Shown here: piece after piece, positions 1-5,270 of the stretch
How positions within the stretch are numbered: the stretch's first letter is position 1
Layout of the letters: every line of letters starts with the position of its first letter
Origin: Firmicutes bacterium UBA4996
Lineage (GTDB): Bacteria > Bacillota > Limnochordia > Darwinibacteriales > Darwinibacteriaceae
Length of the DNA: 5,935 nt
NCBI GenBank assembly: GCA_002396805.1
Contig: DGYW01000059.1
Coordinates: 1,485-7,419 of the forward strand
Direction of reading: 5' to 3'
The notes under the pieces: generated by a model
What the model was told of the DNA's origin: nothing
The model's database searches: none
What the model saw: the letters and a program-made list of their open reading frames with translations, nothing else
Program-made: the position numbers and the translations under genes

Positions 1-246
1 TGTCTGACGACCTTCGGCAATCCTTTTCAAAGAACATCCCAAAGCAAGAAGCCTGCATGTAATCGCTATACTAGCAATGTGGATTGGCAGATTTATTCTT
101 TGGATAACTCCGTCGTCCCCTCTTAAGGCTCGCGGTATGATTCTAACCGTGTTACCTTGTGCTACACTGCAACTCTACTTCCCTAAAGACACTATTAAAC
201 AGTGTCTCTTGAAAACAGAAAATCTGGGACCTGACAATGAAATCCA
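1..246. other. Left-edge region with no convincing gene
   Basis: I see no supported gene here. On the plus strand a short open stretch entering from the left edge ends in ...KNIPKQEACM at a TAA near 60-62, which could be the tail of a gene outside the window. On the minus strand a reading frame starting at ATG 58-56 (MQASCFGMFFEKD...) runs off the left edge but has no ribosome binding site. Neither can be judged from so little sequence. A 79-codon plus-strand open frame beginning at 77 lacks a ribosome binding site and overlaps the end of the DUF6483 gene on the other strand, so I treat it as chance. Confidence 0.4.
187..207 (-). terminator. Weak stem-loop, possible terminator of the DUF6483 gene
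   Basis: AGACACT (187-193) and AGTGTCT (201-207) form a perfect 7-bp inverted repeat around a 7-base loop. It lies 39 bases past the stop codon of the minus-strand DUF6483 gene, and on that strand the stem is followed by a short TTT. The stem is only moderately GC-rich and the T tract is poor, so it may be a weak intrinsic terminator or a chance hairpin. Confidence 0.3.
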
Positions 247-606
247 TTACACTATTCTGGCCTTGCTTGCTATTTCTCTTAAACCTTCTTCGATTTCTTC
301 CCGGGAAAAATCATGATCCCGCAAAAATTCATCACCGAAATCATTTAGCCTTCGGTAGAAATCTAGAGCGACCATCATATGCCTATTGTCTTCACTCTTG
401 AATTCGTCAAAAAGCAAATTCTCAGCTTCGTTAATTTTTCCATCCGATAGTAGGGCCACCAGTGCTTTATGTAAGTTATCACTTTCTTTATACGCTTCAT
501 CATCCGATAGTTCATACGTCACAGTATCCTTTCCAAAGACAATTTTGGCCAAAAAACGGATTAGCTGTGCGATACTACGCAGTAAATAATCTTGTTCATA
601 GATCAC
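247..606 (-). CDS. DUF6483 family protein
   Basis: A small, soluble, mostly helical protein of about 119 residues. The N-terminal pattern YEQDYLLRSIAQLIRFLAKI followed by a charged helical body with KINEAENLLFDEF is what I recall of DUF6483, a family of roughly this length in Clostridia and Bacilli with no established function. I place the start at GTG 606-604 because AAGGTGG lies at 622-616, about 9 bases upstream. A GTG at 618 is in the same frame but falls inside that ribosome binding site. The frame is intact to TAA at 249-247. There is no signal peptide and no membrane segment. It is the last gene of the leftmost minus-strand block, 57 bases after the broken GNAT gene, and may be cotranscribed or have its own promoter. 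The family call is fairly sure; the role is unknown. Confidence 0.8.
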   Translation of the reverse strand: MIYEQDYLLRSIAQLIRFLAKIVFGKDTVTYELSDDEAYKESDNLHKALVALLSDGKINEAENLLFDEFKSEDNRHMMVALDFYRRLNDFGDEFLRDHDFSREEIEEGLREIASKARIV

Positions 607-663
607 ATTAAGAACCACCTTTTTGAGAAATTCCAGACTGACGCCGGGACGTTGAGTTTATAA

Positions 664-1084
664 TTAAGCCCCATTTTCATCATAAAAAGAATCACAGGAC
701 CTGATTGGTCCAGATACTTGTCTGTTGGGATCCAAGAATTTGACTTTTATGTATGCATTTTCGGGATGATTGTCAGATAGTACGATTCCATATTGTAAAG
801 CAAGTTCAAACCCAAATTGAGTGTAGTAATCCCCACCGATCAGCACAACCCATTTAAAGCCACCTTCTTTAGCATGCTGTAGCGAAAATTCCACAAGTGT
901 CTTTCCAATCCCCTGGCCTAAAACACAATTCAGGAGTAAAACCTGGGTCTCTCGTTACTTGATCAACAAATTCCCATTCGTTGAAATCCTGGTTCTTACC
1001 CGGCCTATAGAAAGCCTCTCTGACTACTCTTTTGACGTCCCTTATGTCTTCATCTCTTGCTTGTCTTACAACGACATTCTTCAA
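664..1084 (-). pseudogene. GNAT acetyltransferase with internal deletion and frameshift
   Basis: A GNAT-type N-acetyltransferase would move an acetyl group from acetyl-CoA to an amine; this copy is broken. The start is TTG 1084-1082, with AAAAGGAGG at 1099-1091. The first 55 or so residues are good GNAT sequence (VRQARDEDIRDVKRVVREAF, then FNEWEFVDQVTRDPGFTPELC). At about 918-927 the frame changes, and what follows in the new frame is GQGIGKTLVEFSLQHAKEG, the acetyl-CoA pyrophosphate-binding loop (Q/R-x-x-G-x-G). After it come WVVLIGGDYYTQFGFELAL and a normal C-terminus FYDENGA before TAA. About 40 residues that should lie between PELC and the QGQGIG loop are missing, namely the central beta strands. 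The gene is therefore an internal-deletion pseudogene with both ends kept. It sits 27 bases downstream of the DUF3592-like gene on the same strand. Confidence 0.85.
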
Positions 1085-1111
1085 TATTAGCCTCCTTTTC
1101 GAAGCTCTAGT

Positions 1112-1570
1112 TCATGCTTCATAGATGGTTCGAAAAAGCTCAACACTGTACTTCGCTGGATCATTCGCATCAAAATAGATTTTGGCATGCAAATCTTCTA
1201 TTCTATCGAAAGGTGATAGAAGATAATGTCCGCTCTTAACAAAGCGGTCACCTTTCTCAGTCTTATAGACGCATTCAACACGCGCTGTTACGTAGCTTCC
1301 GGTCCTTATCCAATGGGCAGGAATTATGTTTACCACAGAGCCGTCATAACCAAGGCCTTCTCTTTTCAGTTTTTCAAGTTTGCGTTGATCAGAAGCCCCT
1401 TTAACTTGAAGTCCTCCCCCAATAATCAGCCACATGACACCATTAAGAAGGAGTGCCCAATTTCCGTCCAGAACGATGTATAGCACCACCCCTACTAAGG
1501 AAAACGGAACACCAAATCCCAATAGTATGAACTTAGCCAATCGACTCCAAGGAGTTGCTACTGGTCTCAC
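1112..1570 (-). CDS. Small two-helix membrane protein, DUF3592-like
   Basis: An intact protein of about 152 residues. Two hydrophobic segments close to the N-terminus (about residues 11-31, with LGFGVPFSLVGVVLYIVL, and 36-55, with WALLLNGVMWLIIGGGL) are followed by a soluble domain rich in beta-type sequence. That domain contains a GYDGSVVNI-like strand and ends in IYFDANDPAKYSVELF. Two helices followed by a small beta domain with a DP-x-x-Y motif resemble DUF3592 and similar uncharacterised membrane proteins; this is a resemblance, not a firm assignment. I chose GTG 1570-1568 because GGAGG lies at 1583-1579, eight bases upstream. The GTG at 1579 would overlap the ribosome binding site. It follows the broken protease by 48 bases and precedes the broken GNAT gene by 27, so the three probably formed one transcript. 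Function unknown. Confidence 0.7.
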   Translation of the reverse strand: MRPVATPWSRLAKFILLGFGVPFSLVGVVLYIVLDGNWALLLNGVMWLIIGGGLQVKGASDQRKLEKLKREGLGYDGSVVNIIPAHWIRTGSYVTARVECVYKTEKGDRFVKSGHYLLSPFDRIEDLHAKIYFDANDPAKYSVELFRTIYEA

Positions 1571-1617
1571 AAAATACACCTCCGTTTGCTACGAGTAACC
1601 CAAAGCAATGATATATC

Positions 1618-2072
1618 CTAGTGCACCATTTCGTGGATGGCTACCTCCTTGGTCTCATCATATCCGTGTACTGTGCCGGGATTAGCAGGCGAGGTAAGTA
1701 AGACACTAGTGTTGCGATTGTCGCCGATATACCAATCGAGGTTTAGCAGCAGCGCAATCCATCCGTATTTCTTGGTTTGAAAGACGGTTTGCTGGTCATA
1801 GATGTAGATACGGATATCCTGCGGGGCTGAAAAACCCAAGGACTCAGCAATACGATCGCTTTCCTGCTCAGCCAGCTGACAGATGTCCAGTGCTGCTTCC
1901 TTTTCCTTCTCATAATAAACTGTTAGGTGTCTGCCCTTGAGTTGAGTCATTCCGGGTGTTCTGATAAAAAGTGTAGGCATGAAGCTTAGAGCAAAGAGAA
2001 TGAGCAGCAAAAACCTATGGTAACTCCCGCGACTCTAATCATGCTATTTCTAGTCATATTCTTCAAAATCAT
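1618..2072 (-). pseudogene. Truncated peptidase-MA-like zinc metalloprotease
   Basis: The intact family consists of membrane-anchored or secreted zinc proteases with a HExxH active site. Here ATG 2072-2070 follows an AGGGG ribosome binding site and encodes MILKNMTRNSMIRVAGVTIGF. The frame is then lost at a run of five A (2009-2013, T on the coding strand). One additional T would restore GF-LLLILFALSFMPTLF, completing the N-terminal membrane anchor. The second frame reads RTPGMTQLKGRHLTVYYE, a QESDRIAESLGF helix and LDWYIGDNRNTSVLLTSP, then VAIHEMVH with the two zinc-binding histidines and the catalytic glutamate. A TAG stop follows the second histidine at once, so the third zinc ligand and the whole C-terminal half are absent. 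Even with the frameshift repaired, the product would be inactive. Family recognised by pattern; broken state is certain. Confidence 0.8.
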
Positions 2073-2161
2073 TGTTTCCCCTCGCTTAGCACTCTATTTG
2101 ACCATCACCAAGTTCCTTACCCACGGATCCCTAGCCTCATCGAAACAAACTAATTTATTAA
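2073..2161 (-). other. Short coding-like stub before the protease gene
   Basis: On the minus strand an open run VNKLVCFDEARDPWVRNLVM ends at a TAG (2096-2094), 21 bases before the protease start codon. Its position and composition would suit the tail of an upstream gene in the same operon whose body is lost. It is only about 23 codons and I do not recognise the family, so it may be chance. Confidence 0.25.
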
Positions 2162-2266
2162 CTCAATGCAGCTATTGAAGCAGCCTGGGCCGGCTTTAGA
2201 ACGTACCCCTCGTTAATGATGATACTTGGTGATGATAGCCACCGCAACTACACCCAGGCCTTTGAT
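2162..2266 (+). pseudogene. Possible coding fossil, GNAT-N-terminus-like
   Basis: Directly after a TAA, the plus strand reads LNAAIEAAWAGFRTYPSLMM followed by ILGDDSHRNYTQAF. This layout, a helix with A-W/F-x-x-F, a YP and a D-x-x-R-R/N, resembles the first helix and loop of some GNAT acetyltransferases. There is no start codon with a ribosome binding site, and sense is lost soon afterwards, where the frame runs antisense to the recognisable end of another GNAT gene. I list it as a probable fragment of unknown origin. It could equally be a chance open stretch. Confidence 0.25.
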
Positions 2267-2517
2267 TGCCAAAAAGTGATGGGCACTCTGAGACAAACAC
2301 CCTGCCATGAACTCCTTAAAAGGATCAGGTTATCCGAAATTCTATCCTCCCCTACTTTTTTGTGGCCCAGATTCTCATATAAATGATGATTTCTAAGATT
2401 TAAGTAAGGGCATCCAGCTCCCACACTAGGCATCCGGTAGCTGATTTTAAACAAGCCTAATTGCTTGATAGCCCAACCCCGATTTTGATTCCGTGGGTCA
2501 ATGTAAATACGATTTAG
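2248..2517 (-). pseudogene. C-terminal part of a GNAT acetyltransferase split by IS21
   Basis: Read from 2517 downwards, the sequence gives LNRIYIDPRNQNRG, the strand and acetyl-CoA loop of a GNAT domain, and later PYLNLRNHHLYENLGHKKVG followed by EDRISDNLILL, the usual C-terminal end. Between them the frame slips: WELDA, expected just before PYLNLRN, is visible in another frame around 2428-2442, so at least two small indels have occurred. The gene-like part ends near 2320; the frame stays open to 2248. There is no start codon of its own: at 2517-2519 the sequence changes abruptly into istA on the opposite strand. The likely beginning of the same gene is the N-terminal fragment at 3050-3188, on the other side of the element and on the same strand. 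Confidence 0.75.
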
Positions 2518-2518
2518 G

Positions 2519-2634
2519 CAGAAGCGTCGGGCAACAATGCACATAGCGCGTAAGCCCGGAGAACAGATCTAGGTAGACTGGGCGGGCGATCCGGCCTCCC
2601 CATTGACCTGACACCTGGTGAAATCATCAAGGCA
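2519..2634 (+). pseudogene. istA: Fragment of IS21 transposase IstA
   Basis: The frame at 2519 reads QKRRATMHIARKPGEQI, then a TAG (2570-2572) where E is expected, then VDWAGDPAS. The VDWAGDP stretch carries the first aspartate of the DDE catalytic triad of IS21 transposases. A one-base loss near 2600 moves the reading to IDLTPGEIIKA, which continues the IstA sequence up to about 2634. There it joins istB. So about 39 codons from the centre of a protein of roughly 400-500 residues survive, with one nonsense and one frameshift mutation. The helix-turn-helix N-terminus and the other catalytic residues are absent. Confidence 0.85.
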
Positions 2635-2994
2635 GACTTTCTCATTGATCTTGAACTGGCACGATGACGGCACCTACAAAAAGGTAATGTCCAAATACAC
2701 AAACCCAATGCTTCTCATCATTGACGAATGGCTGTTACTAAAACCAAGTGAAACCGAGCAAAAAGACTTTTTCGAGTTACTGCATCTGCGCCGCAAGAAA
2801 TCCTCGACCATTTTCTGTTCTCAGTACAGGATAGAGGGTTGGTATGAACAACTAGGCGGCAACTCAAGCCCCTTTGCGATGCTATCTTAGACCGTGGAGT
2901 TCATGATGGCCAAAAGATCAACATCGAAAGCATTGACCCTAAGGACATCTCCATGCGTGAGGTCTTTGGATTGGACAACCATCTAAGCGAGTAA
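2635..2994 (+). pseudogene. istB: C-terminal half of IS21 helper ATPase IstB
   Basis: IstB is the AAA+ ATPase that helps the IS21 transposase choose and activate target DNA. The fragment starts with DFLIDLELAR (2635-2664), in the same frame as the preceding istA piece, then shifts by one frame to DDGTYKKVMSKY. Next come LLIIDEWLLLKPSE (the Walker B region, with the acidic D-E pair), FFELLHLRRKKSSTIFCSQY (sensor region) and EGWYEQLGGNSSPFA. A second frameshift near 2877 leads to DAILDRGVHDGQKINIES, then DISMREVFGLDNHLSE and TAA at 2992-2994. The Walker A half is missing. The residues match Firmicute IS21 IstB proteins very closely, so identification is secure, and the two frameshifts and missing half make it dead. 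Confidence 0.92.
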
Positions 2995-2999
2995 AGCAA

Positions 3000-3032
3000 G
3001 TGGCTCAGTTGGGTCTGGACTGGTGGCGCAGT
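3000..3032 (+). repeat. Two transposase-binding-type repeats at the IS21 right end
   Basis: GTGGCTCAGT (3000-3009) and GTGGCGCAGT (3023-3032) are identical in nine of ten positions and spaced 23 bases apart, directly after the istB stop codon. IS21 elements carry several such internal repeats near each terminus, where transposase binds, so these probably mark the surviving right end. The second copy also lies in a small hairpin, GGACTG (3017-3022) with CAGTCC (3029-3034). The motif CCACCGGTATATTCA just after it (3035-3049) would be the tip. Confidence 0.6.
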
Positions 3033-3049
3033 CCCCACCGGTATATTCA

Positions 3050-3188
3050 CTTAATCGATCGCTGTAACGATTCGTTACCTGGACTCGTCTGGTCTTGGTA
3101 TTTTGCTAGGTCCTCTTGAAAAGCAACCTTTTGTATTTCCCAAAGTTCTTCTACTTCGCTCAAATCCGTCCTTTTTAATTACCGTCAT
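3050..3188 (-). pseudogene. N-terminal part of a GNAT acetyltransferase split by IS21
   Basis: ATG 3188-3186, preceded by AGGGG about nine bases upstream, begins MTVIK. Removing one A from the run that follows gives RTDLSEVEELWEIQKVAF, then QEDLAKYQDQTSP and NESLQRSIK. This is the typical opening of a GNAT domain (beta strand 1, helix 1 and the loop with KY-x-D and the N/TSP-x-NESL pattern). It stops near 3050, where the IS21 right end begins. The continuation on the same strand resumes at 2517 with LNRIYIDPRNQNRG, so this and the 2248-2517 fragment are best read as two halves of one gene. About 35-40 residues of the middle are missing, apparently lost with the left end of the element. Confidence 0.7.
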
Positions 3189-3363
3189 AGAGCCAACCCC
3201 TACTTCAATGTGATTTTGCATTTCCGATAACGTTCCAGTGTTTGCGTTCCCCTGCATCCAGTAGGAACCCCACACAAAAACTCTATTCGAGCCAATTACT
3301 CACCGTTTTGCTCACCAGAACTAACGTAAACACGCTGTTATGGGAATTTGTCAACGCATTATC

Positions 3364-3392
3364 TGTACTTTCAGCCTTAAATTTGATATACT
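3364..3392 (+). promoter_or_regulatory. Candidate sigma-A promoter of the antitoxin gene
   Basis: TATACT (3387-3392) is a near-perfect -10 box. TGTACT (3364-3369), 17 bases upstream, is a weak -35 box, with three of six positions matching. Transcription would start around 3398-3400, inside the repeat cluster just downstream. The weak -35 with a strong -10 would suit a promoter controlled by a repressor bound over the start site. The 170 bases further left (3189-3363) are the divergent spacer to the GNAT start, and I see no gene in them. Confidence 0.55.
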
Positions 3393-3416
3393 ATTCAGTA
3401 TTCAGTATTCGGAATA
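3392..3416 (+). promoter_or_regulatory. Triple TATTC repeat, probable antitoxin operator
   Basis: TATTCAG (3392-3398), TATTCAG (3399-3405) and TATTCGG (3406-3412) follow one another with no gap. The third copy forms a perfect palindrome TATTC-G-GAATA (3406-3416). A longer GATAT/ATATC pair (3385-3389 and 3414-3418) encloses the whole. The cluster lies over the predicted transcription start and ends 18 bases before the antitoxin ATG. AbrB/MazE-type antitoxins commonly repress their own promoters by binding such sites, so this is a natural candidate for the autoregulatory operator; that role is inferred from position. Confidence 0.55.
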
Positions 3417-3434
3417 TCAGAAAGGCGTGACGTT

Positions 3435-3782
3435 ATGTTCACAGTTACAATTAATGACCGAGGACAAATTACTATACCAAAGGAGCTTAGAAAGAAAGCG
3501 AATTTAAACTCAAAAGATAATCTCGGAATTGAACTTGATGAACAAGGAAGGCTGATTATTACTAAAAAAGACATACTTTCAGATTTAGAAGACCTCATCA
3601 GACGGGACTTAGTTAGTGAAGGCCATAGTGTGTATGAAGTCGAAACTTTGGTATCTCGGAGAAAAAGGGAATTAGGTCAGGCTCTACTGAAGATGTCAGC
3701 TGATGCTGAGTCCGAAATTGCTAAAGGTGAATATTCTTCCTTGGAAGAACTCAAAAGAGAACTTGACAACGAGGAACAATAA
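3435..3782 (+). CDS. AbrB/MazE/SpoVT-family antitoxin
   Basis: An intact 115-residue protein. Residues 1-45 (FTVTINDRGQITIPKELRKK, then LGIELDEQGRLIITKK) form the swapped-hairpin AbrB/SpoVT DNA-binding domain, with the classic GQITIPKELR signature. Residues 46-115 are charged and helical, ending SSLEELKRELDNEEQ, the long tail by which antitoxins of this kind usually grip a RelE/ParE-type toxin. The ATG at 3435 has AAAGG at 3421-3425. The only toxin sequence left is a headless fragment directly behind the stop codon, so the antitoxin is now an orphan. It probably still autoregulates through the TATTC repeats upstream. It might instead neutralise a related toxin elsewhere in the genome or act simply as a DNA-binding protein. 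Family assignment is firm; the antitoxin role rests on the tail and the toxin relic. Confidence 0.88.
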   Translation: MFTVTINDRGQITIPKELRKKANLNSKDNLGIELDEQGRLIITKKDILSDLEDLIRRDLVSEGHSVYEVETLVSRRKRELGQALLKMSADAESEIAKGEYSSLEELKRELDNEEQ

Positions 3783-3785
3783 ACA

Positions 3786-3890
3786 GAGTATAGAATTGTG
3801 TAGAAGATAATTGAGGCACGGCTCGAAGTTCACGTCATCCATATTGGAACTAGAGAAAACTTTTACAATGAGCTACTACGCAGATTATAG
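3786..3890 (+). pseudogene. C-terminal relic of a RelE/ParE-type toxin
   Basis: Starting four bases after the antitoxin stop codon, one frame reads EYRIV, then TAG (3801-3803), then KIIEARLEVHVIHIG, TRENFYNELLRRL and TAG (3888-3890). This is the end of a RelE/ParE-family mRNA interferase or gyrase toxin: the conserved G-D/E-YR-I/V-V-x-KI strand, a V-x-V-x-x-IG strand and the final helix after the R-E/D-x-FY motif. A full toxin has about 85-100 residues; the first 55 or so, including any start codon, are missing, and an internal stop replaces one residue. The location fits the standard antitoxin-then-toxin order. The deletion must have an edge between 3783 and 3788, right against the antitoxin stop codon. 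Confidence 0.72.
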
Positions 3891-4002
3891 AACACATTTC
3901 TCGCTAGCGTAAACTATGCAAAACCTCCCGTGGAGTCCGTCTGCCCTAAAGCTGTCTCACAACATCCATACCGACCTGAAAGGAAGTAGGCTGGTCTGTT
4001 TC

Positions 4003-4580
4003 TCATATCAGCCTCATCTGCCAACTTCTCCCTCCCACCATAATATCCAACACACGTTCAATACTTACCCTCGCAGGAATCCCCTCTTCATGCCAATGGT
4101 TTTTGCATCCGCAGAAATCCAGTGGAACACATTGTCCTGGCACCTTATGTGCTTCCAGCATAAGGCCCCCTTCTAATAAAGACAGAACGCAGGCCACACC
4201 GAGAATTCCTAGATTGCCATGTTGAACTGCCATATTAAAGCACGATTAGCTGGGCATTGTTCCATGATAAACCGTTGCCATGAACGAAGCTTCTGCGTCT
4301 GATACGCATAATCTTTGGATTGCTGCAATTGATCTAAGACACAATCCAAATACTCCAAAGTGGGCTTCTCATCAGCTGCAACTCCCCTTCGAGCGTAAAT
4401 TCCTAACAGGAGTAAATCTAAACTAACCTGCTCTGTGCTGACTACTGCTATGGAGTCAGTAATAGGATGAAAGATGTTTGCTGTCTGGACCACAACCTCA
4501 GTAGCTAATTCTTCCGCGAAACTGAAATATGACTTTTCAAGGTGTATTTTGGGTGTTAGTGAATATGTAGGCGCAGACAA
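4003..4580 (-). pseudogene. DUF116 gene with its central part deleted
   Basis: DUF116 proteins are cysteine-rich proteins of about 350-450 residues in Clostridia, Thermotogae and archaea, of unknown function and probably metal-binding. The first part, from TTG 4580 with AAGGAAGGG upstream, begins SAPTYSLTPKIHLEKSYFSF and includes VSLDLLLLGIYARRGVA, then ends in YQTQKLRSWQRFIMEQCPAN near 4240. A different frame then begins at about 4215 with GNLGILGVACVLSLLEGG, VPGQCVPLDFCGCKNHWHEE and GIPARVSIERVLDIM, the normal C-terminus of the family. The roughly 200 residues that should lie between, including most of the conserved cysteines, are missing, and the joint is out of frame. The two pieces overlap by 25 bases, and the second has an ATG at 4233 without a ribosome binding site. 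It follows DUF998 by 18 bases on the same strand, perhaps in the same transcript. Confidence 0.78.
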
Positions 4581-4598
4581 ATGATCCCTTCCTTCTCG

Positions 4599-5270
4599 TT
4601 ACAGATAAATGATTTTCCTGCAGTAGTCGTGGTTAAATATCCACAAAGCTAAGGCTATGTTTGAAACCATCAATGAGTACAGATTTACGCGTTCCACTAG
4701 ACCCACATAAGCGGGAAAAACGTTCGCTACTATCACCGTCAGGAATCCTGATACAATAAATACGATGCTAAACAGGCCCATAAATCTAGCCATAGCTAGG
4801 TATTTTCTTGTTTTAGCCAAGCCTATTGTAAGGAGCAGGGCTAAGACAATGTAACTAAACACAATGACTGCCGTTATGGCATAGTGCATGTTATTTTGAA
4901 AACTATTAGACCAATCTGTATCAGCTAAAGGAAACAGCTTATAGCCAACGGTAGATAACACTTCTGCAACGGCCTTAAGCACTATCCCGGCATAAAAAAT
5001 ACGATTTATTCTCATGACCTGCCTGAAATAGACTAAGAGTACAAAACAAAAAAGCAAATTAAAGAAATCATACCCATAGAGAATCCTGCTGGCAAGCTGT
5101 TGGCTGATTGCCGAAGTCGCAGTTAAATCACTAATTGGTTGAGCTAGGGGATTATAGCTTGGCCAAACTATCCTACCTGCGACTACGTGGGCCACATAAA
5201 ACAAGGACGCCACTACTCCAGAGAGTGCCAAAGTATTAAGGCTGCCCCTGCTCCTAATCTGTACTTTCAT
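4599..5270 (-). CDS. DUF998 family six-helix membrane protein
   Basis: A 223-residue integral membrane protein with about six hydrophobic helices, near residues 12-32, 66-83, 91-110, 129-152, 162-185 and 195-213. After helix 1 comes WPSYNPLAQPISDLTA (residues 36-51), the NP...ISDL-type motif I associate with DUF998, a family of uncharacterised multipass membrane proteins. The ATG at 5270 is preceded by GGAGG ten bases upstream, and the start overlaps the end of the TetR gene by 17 bases, so the two are very probably translated from one message with coupling. Placement directly after a TetR repressor suggests that its amount is controlled by that repressor in response to a small ligand. Substrate and role are unknown. 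It looks intact. Confidence 0.85.
   Translation of the reverse strand: MKVQIRSRGSLNTLALSGVVASLFYVAHVVAGRIVWPSYNPLAQPISDLTATSAISQQLASRILYGYDFFNLLFCFVLLVYFRQVMRINRIFYAGIVLKAVAEVLSTVGYKLFPLADTDWSNSFQNNMHYAITAVIVFSYIVLALLLTIGLAKTRKYLAMARFMGLFSIVFIVSGFLTVIVANVFPAYVGLVERVNLYSLMVSNIALALWIFNHDYCRKIIYL

Larger units (their letters stand above)
2518..3049 (+). mobile_element. IS21-family insertion sequence remnant
   Basis: A decayed IS21-type element reading left to right: an istA piece fused to an istB piece, followed by what looks like the right terminal region. IS21 elements normally carry istA (transposase) and istB (AAA+ helper ATPase) in about 2-2.5 kb; only about 530 bases are left here. The left end, the istA beginning, the rest of istA and the istB N-terminal half are gone. 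The left border is set by the switch to GNAT coding sequence at 2517. The right border near 3049 is estimated from where GNAT coding sequence resumes on the minus strand, so it is good to within about 10 bases. The element lies antisense inside the GNAT gene. Confidence 0.8.

Noticed and set aside
77..316. 79-codon plus-strand open frame near the left edge
   Set aside because: No ribosome binding site, no recognisable pattern, and it overlaps the well-supported DUF6483 gene on the opposite strand.
2009..2013. Programmed frameshift in the protease T run
   Set aside because: The run is only five bases, no stimulatory structure is obvious, and the protein is truncated at its active site anyway, so ordinary decay or a sequencing error is more likely.
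2514..2708. Minus-strand 64-codon open frame
   Set aside because: Antisense of the istA/istB fragments, with low-complexity arginine/serine-rich content.
3075..3275. Minus-strand open frame from GTG 3275 as an independent gene
   Set aside because: Its second half is the GNAT N-terminal region read out of frame after an A-run slip; the part before 3188 has no ribosome binding site and no family resemblance.
3238..3333. GTGTTTGCGT (3238-3247) and ACGTAAACAC (3324-3333) as inverted terminal repeats of a small element
   Set aside because: One mismatch in ten bases, no flanking target duplication and nothing element-like between them.
3392..3412. Tandem TATTCAG copies as a CRISPR-like array
   Set aside because: Units are seven bases with no spacers; position over a promoter points to an operator.
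3988..4014. AGGCTG/CAGCCT inverted repeat as a terminator for DUF116
   Set aside because: Only six base pairs with a 15-base loop, overlapping the stop codon region and lacking a T tract.
3916..4176. 86-codon plus-strand open frame
   Set aside because: It is antisense to the DUF116 C-terminus, which has clear family motifs; no ribosome binding site.
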